This document shows positions 17,801-26,347 of a DNA stretch of 64,000 nucleotides, one piece after another. Under the pieces are notes generated by a model. It made no database searches. It worked only from the letters and a program-made list of their open reading frames with translations, and had not been told where the DNA came from. Numbering within the stretch: the stretch's first letter is position 1; the number at the start of each line of letters is the position of its first letter. The stretch is taken from contig NZ_CP019448.1 of assembly GCF_002951835.1 (NCBI RefSeq), positions 124,001 through 188,000 on the forward strand. The letters are read 5' to 3'. This DNA is from Simonsiella muelleri ATCC 29453. Its GTDB lineage: Bacteria; Pseudomonadota; Gammaproteobacteria; Burkholderiales; Neisseriaceae. Made by a program: the position numbers and the translations under genes.

Positions 17801-18895
17801 ATGAATAAAAAATTTAATAAAATCTGTTGGTTATTTTGTAATGTGATTGATAATTTTGGCGATATAGGGGTGGCGTGGCGATTGGCTCGTGAATTGCGGA
17901 CACGATTAAATTGGCAAATTTATTTGTTTTTGGACGATTGGGGCTCGTTGCGATGCCTTGCGCCTGATTATGCTAATGAATCGGGTATCATATTGAAAAA
18001 TTGGCAAGAAAATGAATTCGCTGATGTGGAAAATGTGTGTGCGCCGCATGTGGTCATTGAAATGTTTGCTTGCAGGCTGCCTGAAAATGTATTGGTTATT
18101 TTGAAGAAAAATCAAGCCATTTGGCTCAATTGGGAATATTTGAGCGCGGAAAATTGGGCGGTGCGAACCCATGGTATGCAGTCTCTGCAAGCCGATGGTT
18201 ATGCAAAATATTTTTGGCAAATGGGTTTTGTGCCTGAAAGTGGCGGTTTGATTCGTGAGATGACTTTCAGGCAGCCTGAAAATTTAATTGAATCAAATGC
18301 TTTGAGGGTTTTACTGTTTGGTTATCAGAGTGAAATTTGGGTAGAAACTTTGCGTGCTTGGCAGGCGTTGGGTTGGCGCGTGGACGTGGATTGCGTGGGC
18401 TGGCAAGTTGGTCAGAGTTTGCATGAATTGGGCGATTTATTAGCAGAAAATGGCAAACAATATATTTTAGGCAGCCTGAAAATTCGCCAAATTGATTTTG
18501 TACCACAACAAAATTTTGATGATTTATTGGCGCAATATGATTGGCTGTTTGTACGTGGCGAAGACAGTTTTGTTCGCGCTCAATTTTCGGGTAAGCCATT
18601 CTTTTGGCATATTTATCCGCAAAATGAATTGGCACATTTGGATAAATTGGCGGCATTTTGGGATGGGGTTTGGCGAGACGATGCAACATGGCAGGTGGCG
18701 CATTGTGCGTTGTCGGGCGAATTGAATGGGGCTTTCAGGCTGCCTGAAAATGAACGCATGGCGCATTGGCAGACTTTGTGGGACTGTCGGGCAGATTGGG
18801 CGAGTGGGGCGCGTGATTGGCAAATGTTTTTGTTGAGTCAATCTGATGCGGTAACGCGGTTGGCAAATTGGTGTGATTTATACAACACGAAATAA
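17801..18895 (+). CDS. earP: EF-P arginine 32 rhamnosyltransferase EarP
   Basis: Transfers rhamnose from dTDP-rhamnose to Arg32 of elongation factor P, relieving ribosome stalling at polyproline. 364 residues, GT-B fold. The N-terminal FCNVIDNFGDIGVAWRLA contains the conserved catalytic-region Asp residues, and the C-terminal RGEDSFVRAQFSGKPFFWH carries the conserved Glu. Four uptake sequences are read in frame: CRLPEN, FRQPEN, LGSLK and FRLPEN. In Neisseria earP is next to efp; here efp is not in the neighbourhood. It implies the cell has dTDP-rhamnose synthesis and an EF-P with Arg32. Confidence 0.92.
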   Translation: MNKKFNKICWLFCNVIDNFGDIGVAWRLARELRTRLNWQIYLFLDDWGSLRCLAPDYANESGIILKNWQENEFADVENVCAPHVVIEMFACRLPENVLVILKKNQAIWLNWEYLSAENWAVRTHGMQSLQADGYAKYFWQMGFVPESGGLIREMTFRQPENLIESNALRVLLFGYQSEIWVETLRAWQALGWRVDVDCVGWQVGQSLHELGDLLAENGKQYILGSLKIRQIDFVPQQNFDDLLAQYDWLFVRGEDSFVRAQFSGKPFFWHIYPQNELAHLDKLAAFWDGVWRDDATWQVAHCALSGELNGAFRLPENERMAHWQTLWDCRADWASGARDWQMFLLSQSDAVTRLANWCDLYNTK

Positions 18896-19239
18896 TGCAA
18901 AAAAATGATTGGCGTGTTTTCAGGCTGCCTGAAAACCGAATTTAAGCTAAAATCGCGACTATTTCAGTATCATTAAATTCACAAATTGATACTTTGTTCT
19001 GTTTTATTTTAAACGACCATAATTTTGTCGTGTGGCAAAGGCATTGGTTGGCGATGCCGCGCCGATTCAGCTAGCCCAATAAAGATGACTCATCACGCAT
19101 GGATTGCAGTTTTAATTCACGACAAAATCATCACGAATCATGACGCGGTTGTGTTAAAATTGGCAAAATTGCGCTTGAATGTTTTCAGGCAGCCTGATTT
19201 TAAAATCATCAATAAATCAATCAAAATTTAGAGGATAAA
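18896..19239. other. Intergenic gap earP-gpsA
   Basis: About 344 bases with uptake sequences near 18922 and 19187. A short open frame at 19025-19231 has no plausible binding site and runs through the second uptake sequence, so I do not call it. No clear RNA structure is seen. Confidence 0.4.
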
Positions 19240-20229
19240 ATGAATATTACCGTATTAGGCGCGGGCGCGTGGGGTACTGCACTCGCCATACACTTTGCTT
19301 TGCATCAACACACTGTCCGTATGTGGACGCACAATGCTGACCACGCTAAAGTGATGCAGCAAAGTCGCACCAACGACCGATATTTACAAGGCTGCACGCT
19401 GCCTGATAATCTGAATGTTGATGATGATTTACACACCGCGTTAACCAATAGCGAACTGGTGTTAGTGGTTACGCCTGTGGTGGGTTTGCGCGACAGTGTT
19501 TTGCTGATTAAACAAGCTGGTTACGGACATTTACCTATTTTGACTGCGTGTAAAGGTTTTGAATTGGATACGGGCTTGTTGCCGCATCAAGTGGTAAAAG
19601 ATGTGTTGCCTGACAACCAACAAATTGGCGTATTATCAGGTCCGAGTTTCGCGCAAGAATTAGCCGACCAAATGCCATGCGCTGTGTGTTTGGCATCAGA
19701 AAATTTTGAATGGATTAAACAACTTTCTGCGCAACTGAATACTCATGTCATGCGTCTGTATGCTAATGATGACGTGTTGGGCGTGGCTGTGGGTGGTGCA
19801 GTAAAAAACGTGATGGCGATTGCCACGGGTTTATGTGATGGCTTGGGCTATGGTCTGAATGCGCGTGCGGCTTTGGTAACGCGCGGTTTGGCAGAAATCA
19901 CGCGTTTGGCGGTGGCGATGGGTGCGCAACAAAAAACCATGATGGGTTTAGCGGGTACGGGCGATTTGATTTTGACGTGTACGGGTGCGTTGTCGCGCAA
20001 CCGCAAAGTAGGCTTGGGTTTGGCACAAGGCAAAACCCTGCATCAGGTTCTGATGGAGATTGGACATGTTGCTGAAGGCGTACCGACTATTGAAGAAGTG
20101 CATAATGCTGCTGCTAAGTATCAGATTGATATGCCTATTACGGGGATGTTGTATCAATTGGTTCGTAATGAATTGACCGCCCGAGATATTGTAGAACGCT
20201 TGATGCAGCGCGAACCCACGCACGAATAA
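19240..20229 (+). CDS. gpsA: Glycerol-3-phosphate dehydrogenase [NAD(P)+]
   Basis: Reduces dihydroxyacetone phosphate to sn-glycerol-3-phosphate, the backbone for phospholipids. 329 residues: N-terminal NAD(P) motif GAGAWGTALA, then LSGPSFAQE, the catalytic Lys in GGAVKNVMAIATG, and GLAGTGDLILTC in the C-terminal helical domain. TTTAGAGGATAAA gives a good binding site. Cytoplasmic and probably monocistronic. Confidence 0.95.
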   Translation: MNITVLGAGAWGTALAIHFALHQHTVRMWTHNADHAKVMQQSRTNDRYLQGCTLPDNLNVDDDLHTALTNSELVLVVTPVVGLRDSVLLIKQAGYGHLPILTACKGFELDTGLLPHQVVKDVLPDNQQIGVLSGPSFAQELADQMPCAVCLASENFEWIKQLSAQLNTHVMRLYANDDVLGVAVGGAVKNVMAIATGLCDGLGYGLNARAALVTRGLAEITRLAVAMGAQQKTMMGLAGTGDLILTCTGALSRNRKVGLGLAQGKTLHQVLMEIGHVAEGVPTIEEVHNAAAKYQIDMPITGMLYQLVRNELTARDIVERLMQREPTHE

Positions 20230-20383
20230 TCCATGTTTGTACAAATTTGAAGATTGATGATTTTCAGGCTGCCTGAAGTGTGAAAATAAAAGGTAGTCTG
20301 AAAAAATAATTTTATTTATTTTAATGATTTAGTATTGATTCAACCCTTTTCAGGCAGCCTGAAAATAACCCCAGAGAATAACC

Positions 20384-21934
20384 ATGACTCAAACACTCGC
20401 TCAACTGGAAAGCAAATTACAAGCACTGATAAAAACCATCAGTCAAAGCAAAATTGAACAAGGTAAATTGCAACAACAACTTGCACAATCTCGCGATCAT
20501 CTAGACAGTGTCAATAAAGAGTTGGAAGAAAAACAGCAACAACTTGAAATTGAAAGAAAAAAACGACCTGGGGACGCGGCTGCACAAAAATTCATTGCTG
20601 AATTAGAAGGCAAATTGACCACGCATGAACAACAAATTCAATTGTTGGAAAAAGAGCGTGTGAATTTACGTGACCAAATTGCATTTTTGCAAGGCAATTT
20701 GCAAATGCGTGAGCAAGAATGGCAGGAAAAATTTGATACCGCGCAAACCATTTGGTCTGGTAAACGCCAAGATTTAACCGATAAATATCAAGCTGTTCAC
20801 AAAGAATTAACGCGCAAAGAACAAGAGTTGGAACAAATTCAACAAGAACTTGTACTCGCCAATGAAACCAAAGAGCGCGAGTGGCAAGCCAAATTGCAAG
20901 AAGCTAAATTGGCAGCCGAACAGCAGTTGCGTGAACTCAAAAACCAAGTTCATGAAATGCAACAACAAACCGAACAGCAAAAACAAGATTGGCAAATGAA
21001 ATTGACGCAAGCCGAAGCCGCCGCCGAAATTCAATTGCGTCAACATAAAGAACAACTGAAATCCGCACAAGCCGATGCTGCTGACCGCATTCATGTGTTG
21101 GAAAAACAATTGGCACAAAGCGAAGAAAATGCGTTGCGTGAAGCCACGTTGTTAACCGAAAAAATTACATTGGCAGAAACCAATGCCCTGAAACAACAAC
21201 AAGAATGGCAAAGTAAATATTATGCCAGCGAGAAACAATCGCAAGAATTTGAAGCCAAATTGTATGTCGCAGAAAAAGCCGCTGAACGTCAAAGCAAAGA
21301 TTGGCAAGAAAAAATTGAATCGCTGCAAAATCAATTAAAAGTAACCGAAAATGCCACTGAAATGCAAATTCAAGCATTAAATGGTAAATTGAAAGAAAGT
21401 GAAGAAGCTGCTGAACGCCAAATTCAAGCGTTGCGCGACCAATTGCAAGTTGCCAAAGAAGCCGCACAAAAAGAATTAGAAAGCGCGTATAGCCAAATCT
21501 CCACGCAAGACGAACAAATCCAAGAATTGTTGACAAAACTAAAAACAACCGAAGAAGGTGGCGAGCAGTTGGCACAAAAATTACAGGACCAACTTCAGGC
21601 AGCCTTAAACCGCAATGAAATTTTGCAAATCAATTTGGAACAAGAGGAACAACGTTTCCAAAACGAAGCCGAACAAATGAAACTAGCACACCAAACCGCT
21701 TTGGAAGATGTGTCGCATCGTTTGGGCGAGCAAATTGGCAAACTCAACGAACAAATTAAAAATGAAAAAACCGCTTTGCAAACGCAAATGTTGAAATTAA
21801 ATAGCCAAAATCAAGAATATCGTAGTATGTTATTACAAAATGCAACGCAATTACGCCAATTGTTGAGCCGTTTGCCGGCGGAAAGTGGTAGCGATACGGT
21901 TTCAGGCAGCATCGTTGCGGAGGATAATGTATGA
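20384..21934 (+). CDS. Large coiled-coil protein upstream of zapA
   Basis: A 516-residue protein that is almost entirely predicted coiled coil, rich in Gln, Glu, Lys and Ala, with no signal peptide or membrane segment. Internal repeats of a unit like AAERQIQALRDQLQ or AAEIQLRQHKEQLK are visible between about residues 180 and 400. The N terminus (LAQLESKLQALIKTISQ) resembles the short ZapB-like protein often encoded just before zapA in betaproteobacteria, here hugely extended. Its last four bases overlap the zapA start (ATGA), so the two are translationally coupled. A cell-division scaffold role is inference. An in-frame repeat gives LQAALNRN. Confidence 0.65.
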   Translation: MTQTLAQLESKLQALIKTISQSKIEQGKLQQQLAQSRDHLDSVNKELEEKQQQLEIERKKRPGDAAAQKFIAELEGKLTTHEQQIQLLEKERVNLRDQIAFLQGNLQMREQEWQEKFDTAQTIWSGKRQDLTDKYQAVHKELTRKEQELEQIQQELVLANETKEREWQAKLQEAKLAAEQQLRELKNQVHEMQQQTEQQKQDWQMKLTQAEAAAEIQLRQHKEQLKSAQADAADRIHVLEKQLAQSEENALREATLLTEKITLAETNALKQQQEWQSKYYASEKQSQEFEAKLYVAEKAAERQSKDWQEKIESLQNQLKVTENATEMQIQALNGKLKESEEAAERQIQALRDQLQVAKEAAQKELESAYSQISTQDEQIQELLTKLKTTEEGGEQLAQKLQDQLQAALNRNEILQINLEQEEQRFQNEAEQMKLAHQTALEDVSHRLGEQIGKLNEQIKNEKTALQTQMLKLNSQNQEYRSMLLQNATQLRQLLSRLPAESGSDTVSGSIVAEDNV

Positions 21935-22239
21935 GCATTGAACAAATTAACGTTTCTATTTTGAATCGCCAATTTACTATTGGTACGCCTGAAGCCGAGC
22001 GCGATACATTGTTACAAGCTGTGGATTTGCTGAACCAAAAAATCACAGCAATTCAAAGTGCTGGGCGAAATATGGAAACCGACAAGATTGTGATTATGGC
22101 GGCTTTGAATTTAACCCATGATTTATTAAAACTGGTAAATGAAAATAAAGTCTTGGCAGATTCTGAAATGGAGCGTAAAATAGGCGCATTAATTCAGATG
22201 TGTGATGACGCGCTGGTTGGCGTGGAAGAGCATAACTAA
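21931..22239 (+). CDS. zapA: Cell division protein ZapA
   Basis: A small FtsZ-associated protein that stabilises the Z ring. 102 residues; N-terminal domain MSIEQINVSILNRQFTIGTP and C-terminal coiled coil (LNLTHDLLKL...) match the family. It overlaps the preceding coiled-coil gene by four bases, and the AGCATCGTTGCGGAGGATAA region before it contains a strong GGAGG. 6S RNA follows, as in many proteobacteria. Confidence 0.9.
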   Translation: MSIEQINVSILNRQFTIGTPEAERDTLLQAVDLLNQKITAIQSAGRNMETDKIVIMAALNLTHDLLKLVNENKVLADSEMERKIGALIQMCDDALVGVEEHN

Positions 22240-22249
22240 AACCAGTTAA

Positions 22250-22432
22250 ATTTCCCTACGGTGTTCGTGAAGGCATACATTCCTTTGAACCAATAAAGTT
22301 TGCTTCAGGTTGTCGGGAGTTGTAACAGGTGCGAGCGTTCCCTTTGTTGGAATGCACCCGAAGTTACCCGAGATAGCCGCCTTGTGTACAAGGTTCAAGC
22401 GGACTCGGCCGAAACGCCACCAGTGGGGTCTT
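22250..22432 (+). ncRNA. ssrS: 6S RNA (SsrS)
   Basis: Located directly after zapA, the conserved position of ssrS. CCCTACGGTG at 22254-22263 pairs with CACCAGTGGGG at 22418-22428 (one bulged A) to close a long rod of about 175 bases, and an intrinsic terminator follows immediately. The interior has the expected shape of helices around a large open central region. 6S RNA mimics an open promoter and sequesters sigma70 RNA polymerase in stationary phase. Exact ends are estimated. Confidence 0.8.
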
Positions 22433-22435
22433 ATT

Positions 22436-22474
22436 AAAAAACCATTGAATATTTTGTTATTCAATGGTTTTTTT
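22436..22474. terminator. Terminator between 6S RNA and nth
   Basis: CCATTGAAT (22442-22450) pairs perfectly with ATTCAATGG (22459-22467), flanked by an A run before and a T run after. It can therefore stop the 6S RNA and the convergent nth transcript alike. Confidence 0.85.
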
Positions 22475-22476
22475 CT

Positions 22477-23106
22477 TTATTTTTGAATGGGGTAATCGCA
22501 TAAATCATTGATAATGCACGTTTCACATTGTGGTTTTTGTGCTTTGCAAGTGTAACGCCCATGCAGAATCAGCCAGTGATGTGCGTCCATCAAAAATTCT
22601 TTGGGGATATTTTGCATTAATTTGTCTTCTACTTCACGTACGTTTTTGCCTTTTGCCAGCCCTGTGCGGTTGGAAACGCGGAAAATATGCGTGTCCACAG
22701 CCATAACAGGCTGCCTGAAAGCCGTATTTAAAACCACATTGGCGGTTTTGCGCCCGACTCCTGCGAGTGCTTCCAAATCTTCGCGATTTTGGGGTACTTC
22801 GCCGTGGTGTTTGGTGATGAGTGCTTGGCAAGTTTCTATGATGTGTTTAGATTTTGTGCGATATAAACCAATGCTGCGTGTGTATTGCATCACACCTTCC
22901 AAACCCAAATCCAGCATGGTTTGCGGTGTGTTGGCAACAGCAAATAATTTGGCGGTGGCTTTGTTGACACCGACATCGGTTGCTTGCGCCGACAGCAACA
23001 CGGCAATTAACAACTCGAATGGGCTAGAATAATTCAATTCGGTGGTAGGGTGGGGGTTGGCGGTGCGTAGGCGTTCAAACATTTCTTGGCGAGTGGCTTT
23101 GTTCAT
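22477..23106 (-). CDS. nth: Endonuclease III (DNA glycosylase/AP lyase)
   Basis: Base-excision repair enzyme removing oxidised pyrimidines. 209 residues: helix-hairpin-helix LAGVGRKTANVVL with the catalytic Lys, the catalytic Asp in AVDTHIFRVSNR, and the C-terminal 4Fe-4S cluster C-x6-C-x2-C-x5-C. An in-frame uptake sequence encodes FRQPV just before the Asp motif. Start at MNKATRQEMF is preferred over a GTG four codons upstream. Confidence 0.95.
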   Translation of the reverse strand: MNKATRQEMFERLRTANPHPTTELNYSSPFELLIAVLLSAQATDVGVNKATAKLFAVANTPQTMLDLGLEGVMQYTRSIGLYRTKSKHIIETCQALITKHHGEVPQNREDLEALAGVGRKTANVVLNTAFRQPVMAVDTHIFRVSNRTGLAKGKNVREVEDKLMQNIPKEFLMDAHHWLILHGRYTCKAQKPQCETCIINDLCDYPIQK

Positions 23107-23294
23107 GATAATAACCAATAAATTAAAAGGTGGATTTTATGCGTAAATGGGATTTTTAGTAAATTACATTGGGTTTCATTTTTGTTAAATTTTATTTTTA
23201 TTAAAATTATTTTGCTTTACTTGATTTCAATTTAATTTAATTTGATTTAATTTTTTAAAATCTTAGCATAATATGGTTTATTGAAATAGGTGTA

Positions 23295-23322
23295 TTGTCA
23301 AAATAAATAAATAATGTACAAT
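23295..23322 (+). promoter_or_regulatory. Promoter for the candidate small RNA
   Basis: TTGTCA (23295-23300) and TACAAT (23317-23322) are 16 bases apart in very AT-rich DNA, predicting a start near 23329. No open reading frame follows before the terminator at 23488. Confidence 0.5.
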
Positions 23323-23328
23323 TTAATT

Positions 23329-23519
23329 ACATTAAATTACAAGATTAATTTATTGAAATAGAGGGAAATCTATTTCAATAACTGGCTTTACTGGGCTGTT
23401 TTTCCTCCTTTCAACAGCTCGGTAAAGATGTAGATGGTAACATCTGCATTGTTTGTGAAGCGTAAAATCTCTGATTTGAGGTATTTCAGGCAGCCTTTTG
23501 AGGTTGCCTGCTTTTTTTG
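23329..23519 (+). ncRNA. Candidate trans-acting small RNA with CCUCC loop
   Basis: Four consecutive hairpins lie in the 569-base gap between nth and the polyamine-binding gene. SL1: a perfect 12-bp stem, 23351-23362 with 23369-23380. SL2: a 14-bp stem, 23387-23400 with 23413-23426, presenting a 12-base loop UUUCCUCCUUUC that is complementary to ribosome binding sites. SL3: a 9-bp stem, 23428-23436 with 23441-23449. SL4: a terminator at 23488-23519. The anti-Shine-Dalgarno loop recalls the sibling sRNAs of Neisseria (NmsR/RcoF/NgncR_162-163), which repress metabolic genes. The similarity is from memory of their layout, not an alignment. The 5' end may lie downstream of SL1. Confidence 0.6.
23488..23519 (+). 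terminator. Terminator of the candidate small RNA
   Basis: AGGCAGCC (23488-23495) pairs with GGTTGCCT (23502-23509; one G-U) and is followed by seven T. The left arm is a partial uptake sequence that has been used to make the terminator. Confidence 0.75.
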
Positions 23520-23675
23520 TCTCAAAATCAAATTATCCATTGTCTCTATTTTTTACTTGCCAGCCAACGTATTTTTTCGTTTAATCACGCCTGCCGACCA
23601 ACGTGTTTGGGACTAGGTATTTTTCCGAACGGCATACTCTTTTTTGAACCCTTTCCCTTTGATAAAGGAAAATAA

Positions 23676-24821
23676 ATGAACACAAAAACACTGTTGGTTT
23701 CCGCCGTTACGGCTGTATTTTTAGCGGCTTGCGGAGGTTCAAATCATAAAGCAGACAAAAGCGCGTCAGGCATCGCCACTTCCACACCTGCCACCAATGA
23801 ATTAAATATTTATAATTGGTCGGATTATGTGGCTCCTGCTACGGTGAAAACATTTGGTGAACAACATAAAATCAAAGTAACCGAAGCCTATTATGATAGT
23901 AATGAAATGCTAGAGGCAAAATTATTAACAGGTAAATCAGGTTACGATTTGGTTGCACCGTCCATTGCCAATGTCGGACGACAAATCAAAGCAGGTGCGT
24001 ATCAAACCATTGATAAAAACCAAATTCCCAATTATCAAAATATTGACCCTGAATTGCTTAAATTGATGGCGCAAGTGGATATGGGTAATCAATACGCCGT
24101 GCCTTATTTTTGGGGAATCAATACGTTAGCTATCAATAAAGACATGGTTGTCAAAGCTTTAGGCACAGATAAGCTGCCTGAAAATACATGGGATTTGGTG
24201 TTCAAACCCGAATACACCAATAAATTAAAATCATGTGGTATCAGCTTTTTTGATAGCCCAACCGAACAAATTCCTTTGGTTTTGAAATACTTGGGTAAAA
24301 ATCCAAATAGCGAAAATGAAGCCGATATTCAGGCAGCTTTTGATTTACTCAAAACCGTGCATCATGATGTGAAACGTTACACGTCTTCGGGTTACATTGA
24401 CAATTTGGCAAAAGGTGATTTATGTGTGTCTATTGGTTACGGTGGTGATTTGAATATCGCCAAACGCCGTGCCAAAGAAGCTGGCAATCAAGTGAATATT
24501 GATGTGTTGACACCAAAAACAGGTGTTGGTATTTGGATTGATTCATTTATGATTCCAAAAGATGCGAAAAATGTCGCCAATGCCCACAAATACATCAACT
24601 ACACATTAGAGCCAAAAGTGGCGGCACAAAATGGCGATTTCGTTACCTATGCGCCAGCTGCCACGCAAGCGCGTGAATTGATGAAACCCGAATTTTCACA
24701 AGATGCGTCCATTTTTCCAAGCGAAGAAGTGAAAGCCAACAGTTTTGTGGTACTGCCTAAATCGCCAGCAGTGGTTAAATTGCAGACCCGTTTGTGGCAA
24801 AATTTGAAAGCAGGGCAATAA
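23676..24821 (+). CDS. Polyamine ABC transporter substrate-binding lipoprotein (PotD/PotF family)
   Basis: Binds putrescine or spermidine and delivers it to an ABC importer. 381 residues: signal peptide with lipobox FLAACGG (Cys19), then a type II periplasmic binding fold starting ELNIYNWSDYV, followed by the family block YDLVAPS and the central VPYFWGINTLAIN. The aromatic and acidic ligand residues (YNWSDY, YDSNE) are typical of PotF-like proteins. AAAGGAAAATAA gives a strong binding site. The permease and ATPase genes are not in the window, which is common in Neisseria. Confidence 0.9.
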   Translation: MNTKTLLVSAVTAVFLAACGGSNHKADKSASGIATSTPATNELNIYNWSDYVAPATVKTFGEQHKIKVTEAYYDSNEMLEAKLLTGKSGYDLVAPSIANVGRQIKAGAYQTIDKNQIPNYQNIDPELLKLMAQVDMGNQYAVPYFWGINTLAINKDMVVKALGTDKLPENTWDLVFKPEYTNKLKSCGISFFDSPTEQIPLVLKYLGKNPNSENEADIQAAFDLLKTVHHDVKRYTSSGYIDNLAKGDLCVSIGYGGDLNIAKRRAKEAGNQVNIDVLTPKTGVGIWIDSFMIPKDAKNVANAHKYINYTLEPKVAAQNGDFVTYAPAATQARELMKPEFSQDASIFPSEEVKANSFVVLPKSPAVVKLQTRLWQNLKAGQ

Positions 24822-24825
24822 TCAG

Positions 24826-24871
24826 AAAACCTGTATACCAATTGATTGATGAATTGGCATACAGGTTTTTT
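24826..24871. terminator. Terminator between the polyamine-binding gene and pepA
   Basis: AAAACCTGTATACCAATT (24826-24843) pairs with AATTGGCATACAGGTTTT (24852-24869), one mismatch, followed by T run. The convergent pepA gene can use the other strand. Confidence 0.85.
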
Positions 24872-24889
24872 CAGGCAGCCTGAAAACCA

Positions 24890-26296
24890 TTATTTGCTTT
24901 GGTTACGCAAATATTGCACCAATAACGGAATCGGACGTCCTGTCGCGCCTTTGGCTGCTCCCGATTTCCACGCCGTGCCAGCAATGTCCAAATGCGCCCA
25001 AGTGTAATTTTCCGCAAAATGCGCCAAGAAAGTTGCCGCTGTAATCGTGCCAGCAGGACGACCACCGATGTTTTGCATATCCGCAAAATTGGATTTCAGC
25101 TGTTCTTTGTATTCGGGGAATAAAGGCAATTGCCATGCCTTATCATTGCAATCGCGCGATGCTTGTAACAACGCGTCCGCCAAATCTTGATTATTGGACA
25201 TCAAACCGCTCGCTACATGACCCAACGCAATAATGCACGCACCTGTTAGCGTTGCCACGTCAATCACGGCTTTGGGTTTGAAATTTCGTTCCACATAAGT
25301 CAGCGCATCACACAAAACCAAACGTCCTTCCGCGTCTGTGTTCAAATTTTCAATTGTTGTGCCGTTCATCGCTTTCACGACATCACCTGGTTTAGACGCA
25401 CCTGCATCGGGCATATTCTCGCAAGTTGCGACCACTACCGCCAAATTAATGGGCAATTTGGCTTTGACTGCCGCAATAAATGTACCAATCACAGTCGCTG
25501 CGCCACACATATCGTATTTCATCTCGTCCATGCCTTCACCTGGTTTCAATGAAATGCCGCCGCTATCAAATGTCAAACCTTTACCAACCAAAACAATGGG
25601 TTCAGCCGATTTATCCGCTGCACCAAAATATTTCAATTCCAATAATTTTGGTTCATTCAGGCTGCCTTTTGCGACTCCCCAAAAAGATGGCATATTTTCA
25701 CGAATATAATCCGCACCCAAAATTTTTGCTTCTGCACCAAGTTGTTGAGCTTCTTTGGCGGCGGTTTCGGCTAAATAAGTTGGCGTGCAAATATTAGAGC
25801 CTGTGTTGCCTAAATCTTTACACAAATTCACACCGTACAACAACGCTTGTGCCTGATTTAAGGCAGCCTGAATTTCGTTGCTGTGTTTGGTATGAACGAA
25901 TTCCAATTGTTGTAATTTAGCTGGATTAGGTTCTTTTTTATAATAATCAAAACGATAGACCGACTCACCAACCGCCGCCACTAAAATCTCGGTTACGCGT
26001 GGCGAATCCACTTCGCAAAATGGATTCAGATCCACCGACGCATTTTCTTGTTTTGCCAACCAAGCGGCGGCATCTTTGGCGGCTTTTTGCAACGTTTCGG
26101 TTTTCAAATCGGCAAAACGCAGCACCGCGATATTTTTCAGGCAGCCTGAAACGGGAATATTGGCACTGGCGAAACTGTCTTTGTCGCCCAATGTGGCAAA
26201 AACCAATTGTGCATTTTCATCAGTTAATTGATTTTTTTCTGTACAAACAAATAATTGTGAGTTTTTTGTGGTACTCGTTGAGGTGCTAAATTGCAT
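24890..26296 (-). CDS. pepA: Leucyl aminopeptidase (M17 family)
   Basis: A cytosolic hexameric aminopeptidase with two metals. 468 residues: N-terminal macro-like domain, then catalytic domain with GKGLTFDSGGISLKP (metal-binding Lys and Asp), the second metal site KYDMCGAA, and the signature NTDAEGRLVL. The uptake sequence in frame near residue 50 gives SGCLKN, and another gives LNQAQALL-adjacent sequence. GGAG at the plus-strand complement of 26301-26304 precedes the ATG. Confidence 0.94.
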   Translation of the reverse strand: MQFSTSTSTTKNSQLFVCTEKNQLTDENAQLVFATLGDKDSFASANIPVSGCLKNIAVLRFADLKTETLQKAAKDAAAWLAKQENASVDLNPFCEVDSPRVTEILVAAVGESVYRFDYYKKEPNPAKLQQLEFVHTKHSNEIQAALNQAQALLYGVNLCKDLGNTGSNICTPTYLAETAAKEAQQLGAEAKILGADYIRENMPSFWGVAKGSLNEPKLLELKYFGAADKSAEPIVLVGKGLTFDSGGISLKPGEGMDEMKYDMCGAATVIGTFIAAVKAKLPINLAVVVATCENMPDAGASKPGDVVKAMNGTTIENLNTDAEGRLVLCDALTYVERNFKPKAVIDVATLTGACIIALGHVASGLMSNNQDLADALLQASRDCNDKAWQLPLFPEYKEQLKSNFADMQNIGGRPAGTITAATFLAHFAENYTWAHLDIAGTAWKSGAAKGATGRPIPLLVQYLRNQSK

Positions 26297-26347
26297 GGAA
26301 ATGCTCCTAAAATAAGATTGAATTTAAAATACTGTGTCATTGATTCA

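Noticed and set aside
19025..19231. 68-codon ORF between earP and gpsA
   Set aside because: No ribosome binding site, low-quality composition, and it reads through an uptake sequence.
22250..22432. Protein-coding gene between zapA and nth
   Set aside because: No frame of useful length; the end-to-end pairing, position and terminator fit 6S RNA.
23351..23380. Palindrome TTGAAATAGA...TCTATTTCAA as an FNR/CRP-type operator
   Set aside because: The half-site spacing and sequence do not fit TTGAT-N4-ATCAA, and it continues as part of a row of RNA-like hairpins.
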